A stretch of 64,000 nucleotides of DNA. Origin: Combretum micranthum (Eukaryota; Streptophyta; Magnoliopsida; Myrtales; Combretaceae). Shown piece by piece: positions 1 to 10,828 of this stretch. The DNA lies in contig JAMXBD010000717.1 in the NCBI GenBank assembly GCA_024138025.1, forward strand, positions 372,001-436,000, given 5' to 3'. Below the pieces are notes generated by a model. It was not told the DNA's origin. It made no database searches and saw only the letters and a program-made list of their open reading frames with translations. Both the position numbers and the translations under genes were made by a program. The stretch's first letter is position 1, and each line of letters opens with the position of its first letter.

Positions 1-183
1 AGGCATTTGGGCCATCAGAGGTGGTTGTGGAGCTTGAGCTGTAGAAGCAGAAGCAGGAGATGGAGTAGTAGTAGAAGCTGGAATAGATGATGAAATAGAA
101 GCTTGAACAGTTGTTGATGATGGAGGGGGTGGCATGTCCTCTCTTTCCGACTGTTGTCTAGTCTGTCTTCGAGTTCTGTCCAT
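1..183 (-). CDS. Probable gag N-terminus of LTR retrotransposon copy A (partial)
   Basis: A minus-strand frame opens with ATG at 183 and stays open to the window edge (61 codons seen). It starts with a basic, Arg/Gln-rich segment (MDRTRRQTRQQ) followed by a low-complexity stretch rich in Pro, Ser, Thr and Ala. Such tails are common at the N-terminus of plant Gypsy gag proteins. The position, about 200 bases downstream of a primer-binding site, supports a gag start. No capsid or zinc-knuckle region falls inside the window. It would form the virus-like particle core if the rest is intact. There is no stop in the visible part, unlike every other retroelement frame here, so this copy may be the youngest in the window. 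Confidence 0.55.
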   Translation of the reverse strand, partial: MDRTRRQTRQQSEREDMPPPPSSTTVQASISSSIPASTTTPSPASASTAQAPQPPLMAQMP

Positions 184-380
184 CTATGATCAACATACAA
201 TATATGCATGGCCTTTATTAAATATGCAATCCTAATGAAATGTCACTTAATTAACACTCAAGCAAACAATCAAGGTAAATCACTCAAGTCAATTTAAGTT
301 TATTCCAAGCAAATCACACTACACTTGAAGTCAAATCATATTTAGTAATCTTATTTAAATAAGCAGTCATACAAACTAAA

Positions 381-392
381 GCTTTAATACCA
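381..392 (-). other. Primer-binding site (initiator-Met tRNA type)
   Basis: The minus strand reads TGGTATTAAAGC, which differs at two positions from the standard plant TGGTATCAGAGC. It lies two bases inside the LTR edge at 395, the normal position for priming minus-strand DNA synthesis. Confidence 0.7.
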
Positions 393-1703
393 ACTGTAAA
401 GACCTGGCCCACTTAACCCAATTATTAAGTGTGATAAATCTCTCGACCACACATAATACTCAAATATTATGAACAATATTCAAGCATTATACGTAAGATC
501 GTCTTAAAAAGAGATGTTTGTAATGGCTGTCTGTTTAAAACAGATATAACATTTATATGCTTTGAACTAAGAAATACTACCACTACATAGGTAGTGGGTC
601 ATTAACTATATACAAGACATACATCATATATATACATTACAACTTTCCAATGATCACATAAACATAGAAATCTTACTTACATCCTATCTACATTACAAAT
701 ACAATTCAAATCAAAATACATTCTAAGGCTTAACAAATAAGTCTAAACACTTCACAAAATTTTACATCAAAAGGAATCCTAAGCATATACTAGGCCTCTC
801 TCTCCTAATTATCCATATAATCCTCCCAGTCAGTCCCATAACCCATATCGTCATAGGGTTTGTCATCAAAGTCACCTGTAAAATAGCAGCATGAGCCAAA
901 AGCCCAGTACACAATAATGCAAACAAATACATATGCCATGCACACTTAACTAAATGTAATGCAATAAATCACCATAACTTCATTATCTTTAGTTAAGTGA
1001 GTAGAACAACATTGGAGTGTTCAAACTCCGATTTAAGCTTGGGAATTTTGGGGGTCTTGAGTAACAACAGCTGCTCAGGGGGTTGATATAGATAGACCGG
1101 ATATCTATATCTCCTATATCTAACCGATAAAGAATATTAATAGCATCATTTAGGGTTCACACTCCTTTATAAACTCCACTTATCCCAGTCTATAACATCA
1201 ATTAGTTCAACGGTCCCATACCCGTGAACTAAAACATATTATTTCCTCCTGAGCCTAAGTAGAGAATACACTGATACGGTTAACCCTATTAGCTACCCAC
1301 TTAGCCTTTAAGATAAACCACCATTGCATCATGGATTTGAGTCATTGCATCATGACAAAAGATTAGGCTAAGTGCCTAAACTACTGTGCCATTGCATTAT
1401 GACAAGGTTGTCGCTCCTCGGATCCGGATTCAATGACGTAAAGCACAACCAATTTCAATATCTTTCATTATTCTTTGATTAAGGTCAAATTGGTATATGC
1501 CTATCCTAAGCAACAATCAATCAATGTATTGTGTACCTGATTCGATTCGGAATTCAAAGAGGGTCTCCAATTGAGTATCTATCTCTGTTTCATATAAATC
1601 AAATCATATTAACAATAATATTCTAAGCTAAGCTTATATCCACTAGTTTAAAGCTTAAGAAATCATAAGATCTTGATTAAAATCATTCAAGTCATAATAT
1701 TAC

Positions 1704-1728
1704 TATATATATATATATATATATATAT
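1704..1728. repeat. TA microsatellite
   Basis: An uninterrupted run of about 12 AT units. Similar runs occur at about 14207-14227, 48967-48982, 54737-54752, 55022-55038 and 58468-58489. Confidence 0.95.
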
Positions 1729-1998
1729 CATACAATCATCATACAACATCATACAAGTTCAATAATTAATCATAAAATTACATTAACTTTCAAACATAAG
1801 TTTTTAGCTTTATTTGGAAACTGGAGCAGCTGGAAAGAAATGAAAATTTGGTCTTGATAAGTTTTTATTTTGTAAAAACTCAAAACATGAAAATTTTAGA
1901 TAGCTTTTTTAGCTTTCCAACGCAATTTGAATCACCTCAATCGGAGATCGGATGAAAAAGTTATTATTAAAATACGAAATAGTATTGCGTTAGGAAAA

Positions 1999-2300
1999 AC
2001 ACGAGTCACGGTCGTGACTTTTGGAAAGCTGTCATAAAATGGTTTTTGAGTGAAGAATCATGACCATGATTTTTGAGTTTCAAAGTTTTTGACCAACCTG
2101 AGGATACCAAAGGATAGATCACGATCGTAATTCTTGAAATTTGCCCAACCCGAGCCTACCAAGACTTGAATCACGCCCGTGATTCATTAAAACTTCCCAA
2201 AACAGAGCTTTTTCTTGCAAACTCACGCCCGTGATTCATGAAATTTGTCTAACGTGAGCCTATCAAGGCTTGAATCACGCTGTGATTCATGGTTTCCCCT
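1999..2300. repeat. Array of short dyad repeats inside the LTR of copy A
   Basis: Six near-palindromes follow one another. Examples are AGTCACG-GT-CGTGACT near 2004, AATCATG-AC-CATGATT near 2046, TGAATCACG-CC-CGTGATTCA near 2174, and further CACGCCCGTGATTC and TGAATCAC..GTGATTCA copies near 2224 and 2270. Spacers contain a repeated 'cctaccaag/cctatcaag' word. The related LTRs carry entirely different motifs at the corresponding place. Confidence 0.75.
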
Positions 2301-3239
2301 GAGTTATGAATTTTCTTGTTTTTTAAACTTCATTTTATCAAACTTTTACACATTCTACTTCAATCAAAACTTAATAAAAGCTATATACTACTCATATGAA
2401 GTCTAAATAATACTTCTATACTCATTTTACAACATCAAACAACTTCAACTACTCTACAAGAATCAAACTCTTCTTCATCAACTTTCACCAACTCTAACAC
2501 ACTCCCAACAATTCTAATGCTTATCATATTTTAGCACTTCAATTCTAAATCACATGAGAGCCTACTACAACCTATCTACAACAACTCAAGCATTCTAAAG
2601 TTTTCCTAACAGCTCTGCAACATCTCAACAAGAATTTAACATACCAACTGCTTGTATTATACTACACATGCATATTTCATGGATTAAGAGAAAAATAAGA
2701 CATCTCAAACATCAAATGAACTTACCTCAATATATATATAAGACTTGGGGAAGGATTTGTGGTGTGTTGAGTCAATGGAAACTTGATTTGAGTCTTGAAA
2801 TTTTGGGCTTTGAAGGAATTACGAATTTCCCTCCTTTTGTTCTGTTTTGGATTGTCTAATGATGCAATTAGACTTTGATGTTTATCCTAATAATGTTAAC
2901 TTTTGGGGAGGGAAGATTTGGGAAGGCTGGGGCCTTATTTAGGCTTAGATTTGGACTTAAGTTTGGGCTTATATTAGGCCAAAAAAAAAAAATCTATTGA
3001 GCTTAAAGGCTATAAACTTAGCTCAAAATACACTTCATTTATCAAACATTAATTACTACAACCATTTGCATTAACATAATAATTAATAACATAACTAAAC
3101 TATCATACTAAATATATAACCATAGCTTATTATCTATTCACATATATTATATCACACTCAACATTACAAACACACTAATCTACTCAAGCACATACACACA
3201 TATAACTATTAAATTTAGCATGCATTAATATGTTAAAAT

Positions 3240-3383
3240 TATGGCTATTTCAAAAATTTTGAACTAGACTTAAGTTTAAAATCTTAAACTTGGTTGAACT
3301 CAAGCCAAACTTGAGCTTTGAATTTTTAAGTTGAGTTCAAGCTGAGCATTGTACCATCTCGATTTGACTTGCTTACAATCCTA
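3240..3383. mobile_element. Remnant of a hAT-like MITE (one end)
   Basis: The stretch is rich in CTCAAG/CTTGAG words and ends CTTGCTTACAATCCTA, whose complement TAGGATTGTAAGCAAG fits the TAGGGCTGCAAACGAG type of end common in plant hAT MITEs. The end of the element at 17072-17597 is similar. No matching left end or target duplication was found. Confidence 0.5.
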
Positions 3384-3429
3384 GCTCTGCTATCAAACCC
3401 AACCAAAAATCAGGAACCTTATGAGGGTA

Positions 3430-3720
3430 GCAACTTAAAAGAGCTATAGTATTGGCAATCTTAAATATGATCATTCTTCTTTGCTGCTTCACTATCTTAA
3501 TCATCATCTCCACTTTCCCCATGATCACTAGTCGTGTCTTGAAGCATATCATTATCTGCTACATCCTTGAACACTTAACCATCATTACCTACATCTCCAT
3601 GCACAGTATCGACTTCATGTTTAACTAATTTTGATGGACTTCTTGGCTCTTTACCATGATAAACGGGAGTGTTGTATCCCCATACCATACCCTATTTGAA
3701 ACAAGCGATGATGAATAGCT
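3430..3720 (-). pseudogene. Decayed coding remnant, family not recognised
   Basis: Read on the minus strand, one frame runs about 95 codons with three stops. It contains GYNTPVYHGKEPRSPSK followed by a strongly acidic stretch (DNDMLQDTTSDHGESGDDD, then DSEAAKKND). The composition is protein-like and unlike the surrounding AT-rich DNA. The short basic segment followed by an acidic linker recalls the variable N-terminal part of some Mutator transposases, but no conserved motif confirms this. Confidence 0.3.
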
Positions 3721-6700
3721 CATAGGGTGTGTCACTCCATGCATGTTTACGCAACCTCAATAACAACACCTAACGCGTCCATCACTCCAAATAAATTGAG
3801 ATGTAATTACTAACACCTTCAATGTACTCCATAGTAGAGCAGTCATTGGTATGATGTCACATTCTCCCAAACATCCTACTAAGCATTAAATGATTTTTAT
3901 ACTTGCATTTGGGGTTTACAATTGACATAAATAATATAGAAAATCCAAGAATAAAATAAAACTATAAAGTATAGTTTATTATACACAAAGTCATTGGATA
4001 GATTTATTAGTTTTTCCATTTAAGTATAGATGAGAAAAAAATCACCAGATAGCATATTTGACATATATTACAAATAAATAATATACTGCCCAAATCAAAT
4101 GTGAATTGAATTGTTGATTTTTGCTAAGCCTTAGCATAATATTTCCCTCTATAAGATCTCAAGATACAAATAGTGAATAACTCATCAGTATAGTCAATAG
4201 ATTAAACATAATATAAAAATTTAATACAATTAGAAATTGAGATAAAAAAAAAAAAAAGGATTTTCGTTTCCTCGTCCAGCTTTAAATGCAATTTCAACTT
4301 GACGAGAAGCAAATATATTGGGCTGCTACACATGTCAGTGCAATTCGTTGTTTTTTCTAACTTTTTGAAAGCTTAAATATCTATGTTACTAAAGAGACAG
4401 AGCTTGAAATTATATGGAGAGTAATTTAAGGTGGTGTTGCGAGAATTTGGCCCTAATAAACTAAAGAGCAGCTAAGCATTGATTAGTTGATGATAACACA
4501 CCATGAAGCACATGCAGTCTCTTAAAAGGAACTAAGCATGCTAAAAACTAAAGCAAATTTGAGTAATGTATCAGTATGAAATAAATTTGTGTAGCAGGTC
4601 ATAATTAAACCTAAAAACTTACGTTATTGCTTTCCCTAGCATGTGTTTATTTTATTTTATCTCTAAAATATATGTTTTGTTGTACTAATCTTATATATTT
4701 TTAGTAAAGCATTATTTTACCACTTGACAATTAAACAGTCTATAGAATTCGTAACGAAAAAATTAATTACACTTAGGGAGGATTTATTAAGGAAATGGCT
4801 GTGGAGGCTTATTGAGGGGACATTTTTAAATATTTTTACTTAACATTTTTAAATAGCGTTGTTTTCATCAAATCAAAGCGACCTTCGACGAGATTGAGCA
4901 CTCACTGTTACTAAATACTTTTCTTTCACACCGATTGAAAATTTTCTCACCGAAGATTTATTTCTTTAAGATTTTTTTTTTTAATTTAAAGGTATAAGGG
5001 GATTTTTATCCTTTTTGTCGTAGTGTAATAATATACTTGTGAATTCCGACAATCCAAACAGATCCTATTGTAAATGTTTTCTTCACAACCGATATGTTTG
5101 GACATACAGATAAAATTCAGTATATATTATGCAACTTTATGTGTATATAGTTTATTATTCTCCAACATGACGTACAAATAGGTAGAACTGAAGACAGATT
5201 TCTATTCTATTTTACAAAGTGCCATTAGATTTCACCATTTTTAACCACAACGGATGAAGTTCTCTCGTTTTCATTCTTAGTAGGTGATAAAAATTTTAAT
5301 ATAAAAGAGATTTTACTTGTGAATAATGACCTCAACGGCACAATCTATAACATATATGATAGCAATTGCTGGAAAAAAAAAAAAATAGAAGAATTAAAAA
5401 AGGCTAAAAACGAAGCAGAAGCACCCTTCCAATCAAACGGAATCGTATTAAAAGTTTTAAATAAACAAAGGTGAGAAGGAAGGTAGAGACATTGCGTGCT
5501 TGATTGGCAATAGCAACTGCGTACAGCCAGTAAGAGGTTAAACTCCAACATGACTTGTCATTTGTCTGCTTTGGGAACAATAACAAAATGGTGATAATAT
5601 CAAAACTTCAAAATTTCCTATAAATATTGAATACAAAAACTTTGCCTTTACACAACAATTAAAATAAATAATTGATTAAAAAATAAAATCCCAATCTCCT
5701 AGATCATCTTCATCACTTACCATTCCTCTTGGGTCAGCAGCCCATATGCAGACATTTACTCATCAATGAGAAGTGTTTTGTCATACAAAATAAATAGTTG
5801 TTGAATATAAATTTCGGTCTTTTAGCTTGTGTTTTGGTTGTAGTGATTAGACAGGAAAAGGGAAAATGAATAATATAGTATAAAAAATACTAGATTGAAC
5901 TATCATCTTGTACCGTACTTGAAAAACACGGTACAAAACGTCACTTGGTAATTTTTCTTTTTAAACATTTCCTAGTTATTCATTTTACTGTCTTAGCCAA
6001 AGTTATTAAACGTCTAATAATTTTAATATGTTATTTACTTTACTGATATGTTTTTTCATATCAAATTACATTCAAGACTCTTAACCACAACTTTAAATTG
6101 GGTATTCTTGGAATTATCTTCAAAAATTTCACATTTTTAGGAATTTTTATCTTAAATTTACATTTTTTTATTTCTTTTCCCAATATTTATATACGTATAA
6201 AACTTTATTATTTATTTTATTTTATTATCATTTCAATGCCTTCTAAACAATTATATAACAAAGTTAATATAGTGAATTATATATGTACAAAAAAAGGAAA
6301 TACATAAATATATATGGCCCAAAAATAATTAAATAAATGAATAGTATCCGTGGGAAAAATGTCTTCTGGTGGTGCCGATTAGATTCTGAAAACTAACAAT
6401 CACCCTGATCTGACAGCGGCAACTATTAAATGTCTCAATCACACACATGCATGCAATCATGCAATCAGTCGACCCCCAAAATCTTGATTAAGATCTTATC
6501 TTGATGGACATTTTAGCACGCTTGCTGAAAATAAAGAAATAAATACATGAATAAGCGGGAGATGATGTTGTAATACAATATAAAAAGACTCCAGGTAATT
6601 GATTATGACAGCCACTGATCACTTGACTCGCTTATTCTTATATTTTAAATATCAGGGCTGGCATGTTATCATTATTTTTCTGTTTTGGACGATTTTTGAT

Positions 6701-7200
6701 AAATTTGGTTGCGGTAGTCGTTACCCCCAACACCTGCATATTTGTTGGTGCTACTGTTGAAAATTGATTTTATGGTTCACATTATTCAATTAGTCACTTC
6801 GGACCGTACGAGCGAAATTGGGGCTTTAACATGAAAAGGAAAGGGAAATAAATAATAACATTTAAAAAAAATTATAAAAATAAGATCAACTTACTTATTA
6901 AATATGATGATATCTTTTAAACTTTTTAAAATATTATGATATAAAATGAACTTATTTTCAAATATTATGATCATTTGGCATAATTTATCTTTTTTTTTTT
7001 TCATCTTTCATCCTAGTTACTTTTACTAAAATAAGATTAGAAGAAAATTAAAATTATCAACACTTGTACTAAAATTCGGAATTGCAAAAATCAAGTTTAG
7101 GTGTCAAAAGTCATGTAAAACTCTAAGAGAGGCCTAGTAGTGTTGATCCTAAAACTGTCTAATCATGACCTCCAAATTAGCCGATACCAATTACCAAATA
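3720..7200. other. AT-rich intergenic DNA, no gene seen
   Basis: I see no coding frame with recognisable content, only short chance frames such as those near 5345-5586 and 6098-6307. There are homopolymer A or T runs near 4243, 4973 and 5370 and CATGCATG-type words near 6447. Confidence 0.7.
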
Positions 7201-7214
7201 AAATTAGAGAATAA

Positions 7215-7450
7215 TGTCATAAATAATATCAAACTTCCACACAATATTATACTTTAAAATTTATCAATTTAGTATTTAAATTTTAATATTGATCAAATTT
7301 AACACATAAAAAATCTTAAAATCAATCAATTTATACATAAAAGAAAAAAAAAACTTAATAAAAGTGCTAATTTTAAAGTATTAATTAATCAATTTAAAAT
7401 TCAAAAAATAAATTGATCAATTACAAACTTTCTCAAAATTCAAGTACCAT
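7215..7450. repeat. AT-rich inverted-repeat element (MITE-like)
   Basis: Words such as 'atcaatttagtatttaaattttaat' and 'attgatcaatt' recur in both orientations around an A-rich centre. The vocabulary matches the clearer inverted-repeat element at 59483-59745, so this is probably a decayed relative. Confidence 0.4.
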
Positions 7451-7992
7451 TAAATGTAGAATTAGACCTAAAATTAATTATAGAATTAGAAAATCAACAT
7501 CTCCTACCAATCAGATACGTAACTACTAAATATGATACCTATTTTTTTCATAAATATCAAATTTACTAAATGCTACTTGTATCATTATATTGCATAGTAG
7601 TATTTTCACAATTATTTTGTATAATTAATAGTTTAATAATTATATCCAAATAATTATAGCCCATTCAAATATTCAAGGAAAACCTGATTCATTATTAGTC
7701 AATTTCAGTCTTATTTTCTCACAGCACTTCTTAATTTTAGTGTGTGCAAAACAATTACTAGAACCCAACACACTTTGCTAATTTAGAATTCTAAATACAA
7801 TATTTATAAGAAAACGAAAAATTTTACTACACCAATGAATCAAAAGACAAACTTTTGACTTTAATTTCAAAACCTTCCATCAGAACAAGCATCATATCAA
7901 ATTTCATCAAAACATATATTACAGCCCATTTGCATCATCTAAACCCCCGAAAATTACAAAAATTAAGCAAAAATAAATAAATAAAAACATTC

Positions 7993-8100
7993 TTAAAACT
8001 CCTGAGAAGCAGACCCAATTTCACACTTTCCTTTGCCAATCTTCTTAGGCAACAACGTTCGGTGAATATTCGGTAAAACACCACCACTCGCAATGCTCGT
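7993..8100 (-). pseudogene. Histone H2A.X C-terminal fragment
   Basis: The last 35 codons of a minus-strand frame read as the tail of a plant histone H2[17 protein letters not shown] belongs to the H2A docking region and C-terminal extension, and the final SASQEF contains the SQE(F) motif that defines H2A.X and is phosphorylated at DNA breaks. The stop codon is in the correct place and an AT-rich 3' UTR-like sequence follows. Upstream of 8100 the frame stays open to about 8229, but its sequence (Pro/Gly/Arg-rich) is not histone fold, so the first three quarters of the protein are missing. IHR and KCE differ from the usual IHQ and K(G)D/E. I read it as a truncated copy or captured terminal exon, not a working gene. 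Confidence 0.8.
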
Positions 8101-8240
8101 ATACAACCGCGACGGGCTGAACCGGCACGCACTTCCGGGCCACAGATCTAGTGATGCCTGACGCGATACTGGCCTGGATATAGGGCAGTCCGGTCCACCC
8201 AACGGTTCATGGGCCGGCGTTTGGCCCATTCAACCGTTAA
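8101..8240. other. GC-rich junction beside the H2A.X fragment
   Basis: A local GC island with GGCCCGG, GGCCGGC and GGCCCAT words. These resemble the GC-rich subterminal repeats of some plant hAT elements, but no terminal inverted repeat or target duplication is visible. It directly abuts the histone homology. Confidence 0.35.
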
Positions 8241-10398
8241 TTATTTTTTTACTAGAAAAAGATTAAAAACTAATTAAAAAAATTTTTGGGGAAAAACCAA
8301 TTAAAATAATTAATTTTTAAGCTTAATATAATGTTAGGCTTAAGAGTTATATCTTTAGCTCATTTGTCCAAAAAATTGTTCAAAATCTATATTTATTTAT
8401 ACATAAACATATTTACTTATGATTATAAAATAAGCAATATAGTACTACAAACTAGTACTCAACACATACACAATTCTCATAAGGTATATTTAATAAGAAC
8501 TTTTTGAACATATTTAAACATATGACAGAATGCACTACGGTTTCACTATGAATGGAACTCCTATTTTATATACACACACATAAATATACATATATTTAGT
8601 TTTACAGTTTTGTACCATTATCTAGGTTTGCATAATTTAAAATATTATTGTTGTTCTTCTGAGCCATTCTAGCTTTAAAAGTTCTTTGAGCTGGACTAAT
8701 TATGATCTATGAAAAAAATCCATAACAGCTACCACCGTGGCACAAAGCCTGCAAATGCACTTGATAACAGTAAATTGAAGTGTGTCCATTTGATGCTCGA
8801 GAAGAAAAAAAGTGAATGCAGTGAAGTTTAAAAAATTAGAAGTTACATGAAGGTCATAAAATATACAAGATTATAATTTATATCATATGACTGTCAACCT
8901 TTTCTCATGAAGAAAGCTTGGCCTCCACAGAAATAAATATAATATATGATAGTGATACGTCTATTGTAAATTGTATGGGCATGTAAATATATACTAAAAT
9001 TATACTCTATGTGATTCCGATCGTACCGTAACGTAAGTGAATAAACTTAATAATTACTAAACCGAGTTTCCAAAATAATTGAAGCCGTTTGACGTCCATG
9101 ACAAATAACATACAACATCAAACAATTTCTTTAAAATTTCTGCAGCGCTAAAGATGAAATATGACTGACCTTATATTTAGGAGAATAACAGGATAGACGT
9201 GGGACTTCAAAACACTCATTACAAATCCCACATTATTAAGAAACTAGAAATACTTTTCTTATAAGACTATAAAAGTGCACCTATATATTCTTTAAAGCCT
9301 ATTTATTATATGTGTTAACAATAACGGCAACACATTATAGATAAAACCTAATATCTAATCACGTGGAAATGGGTTTAAATGTTTCTTTCTTATTTTATTT
9401 TCCCAAATCATTTTATGTTTTTTTTTCTTTCATTAATCTTTTTTAAGTTTTTTTTTAATGTTTTGACGACACCCAACTTGCTGGGTCGATGAGTCATAGT
9501 CCTTGGCCTCCCAACCTGATGGATTGGCATGCAGGTTATGATTCCTAAGTGGGATAGGCCGATGGATTAGTCCCACTGGCTGGGTCGGGTTGGTTCATGA
9601 GTATGGTCCAACCCTTAAGTAACGGTAACCGAACTTAAAAGTTGCTCAATTCCTCGTCGTTCTGAGCAGCAAGCTGTATGAGTATCGGGGAAATCCTGTT
9701 CTTTTTTTATCCCTCGCTGCATTTCCCGCTAATTCCAGAACCTATTATCACAAATCATAAACAAAGGAATTGTTCATCGGTTTTTCTTGATTAAATTTCT
9801 GGTCATATAAAAATTGAAATTCAAGACGAAATTTCGGTTAAAAATCCAAAAACACCAAATCTAGGGTTTTTCATTCAATAGAAATCAAAACTTTAAAATG
9901 AGACAAAACGAACCTCAGCAGCAAGATTGCCTAGTCGATGCGGAGTATTTTCATTGACCCTAAACTTATGAATTAATTTAGGGTTTTGCTAGGTTTAAAT
10001 CAGCATATGAAAAGTGGGAAAATACCATTTTATTACTTTGTTAAATTATCAAGATTTGATATGAATTTGTATATTTTAAGTAAATTGAATGATATAAGAA
10101 GCTCCCAGTTGATATTTTAGATAGAAATATTAAATTTAATCGGAATCTAATGCTCAACATTGACAAAAGCCCCAAATTTGTGCTAAAATTGACACAAAGA
10201 ACCGAAGTTGCTCAATTGATAAATTAGTAAGTTTTAAGGCTAAAATTGAAGCGCTAGTGGTACAAATAGGACATGAGCAACTCAACTTGATATAGGGATG
10301 TGTTCTTTCCTAGGGTTTTTGACATCACATATGAAGTTATTCTCAACTAAAGATAGAGATGAAGTAAAGAGTTGTGTTAGTGGAAATAGTGGGGGCCC
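8240..10398. other. Intergenic DNA with possible LTR debris
   Basis: No coding frame is convincing. Around 9197-9290 a 'cgtgggacttcaaaa..cccacattattaagaaac..tataagactataaaag' stretch resembles the conserved start of short plant Copia LTRs. A GC-richer island at 9465-9660 repeats CTGGGTCG twice and is of unknown origin. Confidence 0.5.
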
Positions 10399-10771
10399 TG
10401 ATACGACAACTTGTTATGCGCTTGATATTCTTGGGCCGAAATTGCATAAATAGTGAATTTAATATCACATATCATATTATGTAATAAATTAGTTAAATTC
10501 ATATTGCATAGTAGGAAGGATATTAGTAACAATATCATTATCTTTTAGATATTACATATTATAGTTTGTTAAGCATAGATTCGTAATCTATTGCCATTTG
10601 TCAATGTATTGAGGGAATACAAATTTTATGTACCAAATTGAGCATCACTCCCATATATATGAAAGAAGGTGATTCATAAAAAACCAATAAAAAATACAAA
10701 AAAAAGCCCTCATATTTTTGAGTAGTTCTTATTTAGAGAAGCTAGTTTTTCCATTACAGTTGTCATGAACA
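10399..10771 (+). repeat. 5' LTR of the Gypsy relic
   Basis: Candidate edges are TGATACGACA at 10399 and ...CATGAACA at 10771, giving about 373 bp. The right edge sits five bases before the primer-binding site, so it is firmer than the left edge, which rests only on the TG start. Confidence 0.55.
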
Positions 10772-10776
10772 TTAAC

Positions 10777-10788
10777 TGGTATCAGAGC
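10777..10788 (+). other. Primer-binding site (initiator-Met tRNA)
   Basis: TGGTATCAGAGC is an exact match to the standard plant retrotransposon primer site. Confidence 0.9.
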
Positions 10789-10828
10789 TTCAACAAGTTG
10801 GATTGTCAAAACCCGTGAAGGAGGATGT

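Larger units (their letters stand above)
1..3000 (-). mobile_element. LTR retrotransposon, 5' part (copy A), running off the left edge
   Basis: Read on the minus strand, this stretch has an LTR ending ...GTCTTTACA, a two-base spacer, a primer-binding site resembling the complement of the initiator-Met tRNA 3' end, a leader of about 200 bases and a gag-like start codon. The LTR resembles those at 38.3-41.2 kb and 55.4-58.0 kb. All three share a 'gtaatagcagct...ggggttgatata' block, a CCATTGCATCATG-type block or its equivalent, and in A and C a sequence close to 'ctccgattgaagtgattcaa'. The 2,660-bp LTR of the 55-58 kb copy suggests a similar length here, but I could not fix the right edge, so 3000 is approximate. 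No pol is inside the window, so Gypsy is likely rather than shown. Confidence 0.72.
395..3000 (-). repeat. Long terminal repeat of copy A (right edge uncertain)
   Basis: The plus-strand edge is TGTAAAGACC at 395, so the LTR ends ...TTTACA on the minus strand. Inside are a conserved block near 1054-1100, repeated CATTGCATCATG words at 1320-1400, a TA microsatellite at 1704-1728, a conserved region at 1900-1970 and a dyad-repeat block at 2000-2300. TC- and AAC-rich sequence follows to about 2650. The right edge was not found. Confidence 0.6.

Noticed and set aside
1320..1400. Regularly repeated CATTGCATCATGA words, considered as a CRISPR-like or tandem array
   Set aside because: Only three copies, a plant context, and the same words recur in the LTR of copy B, so they are part of the LTR.
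5345..5586. Two overlapping minus frames of 60-68 codons
   Set aside because: No motif, no context and AT-driven composition. Probably chance.
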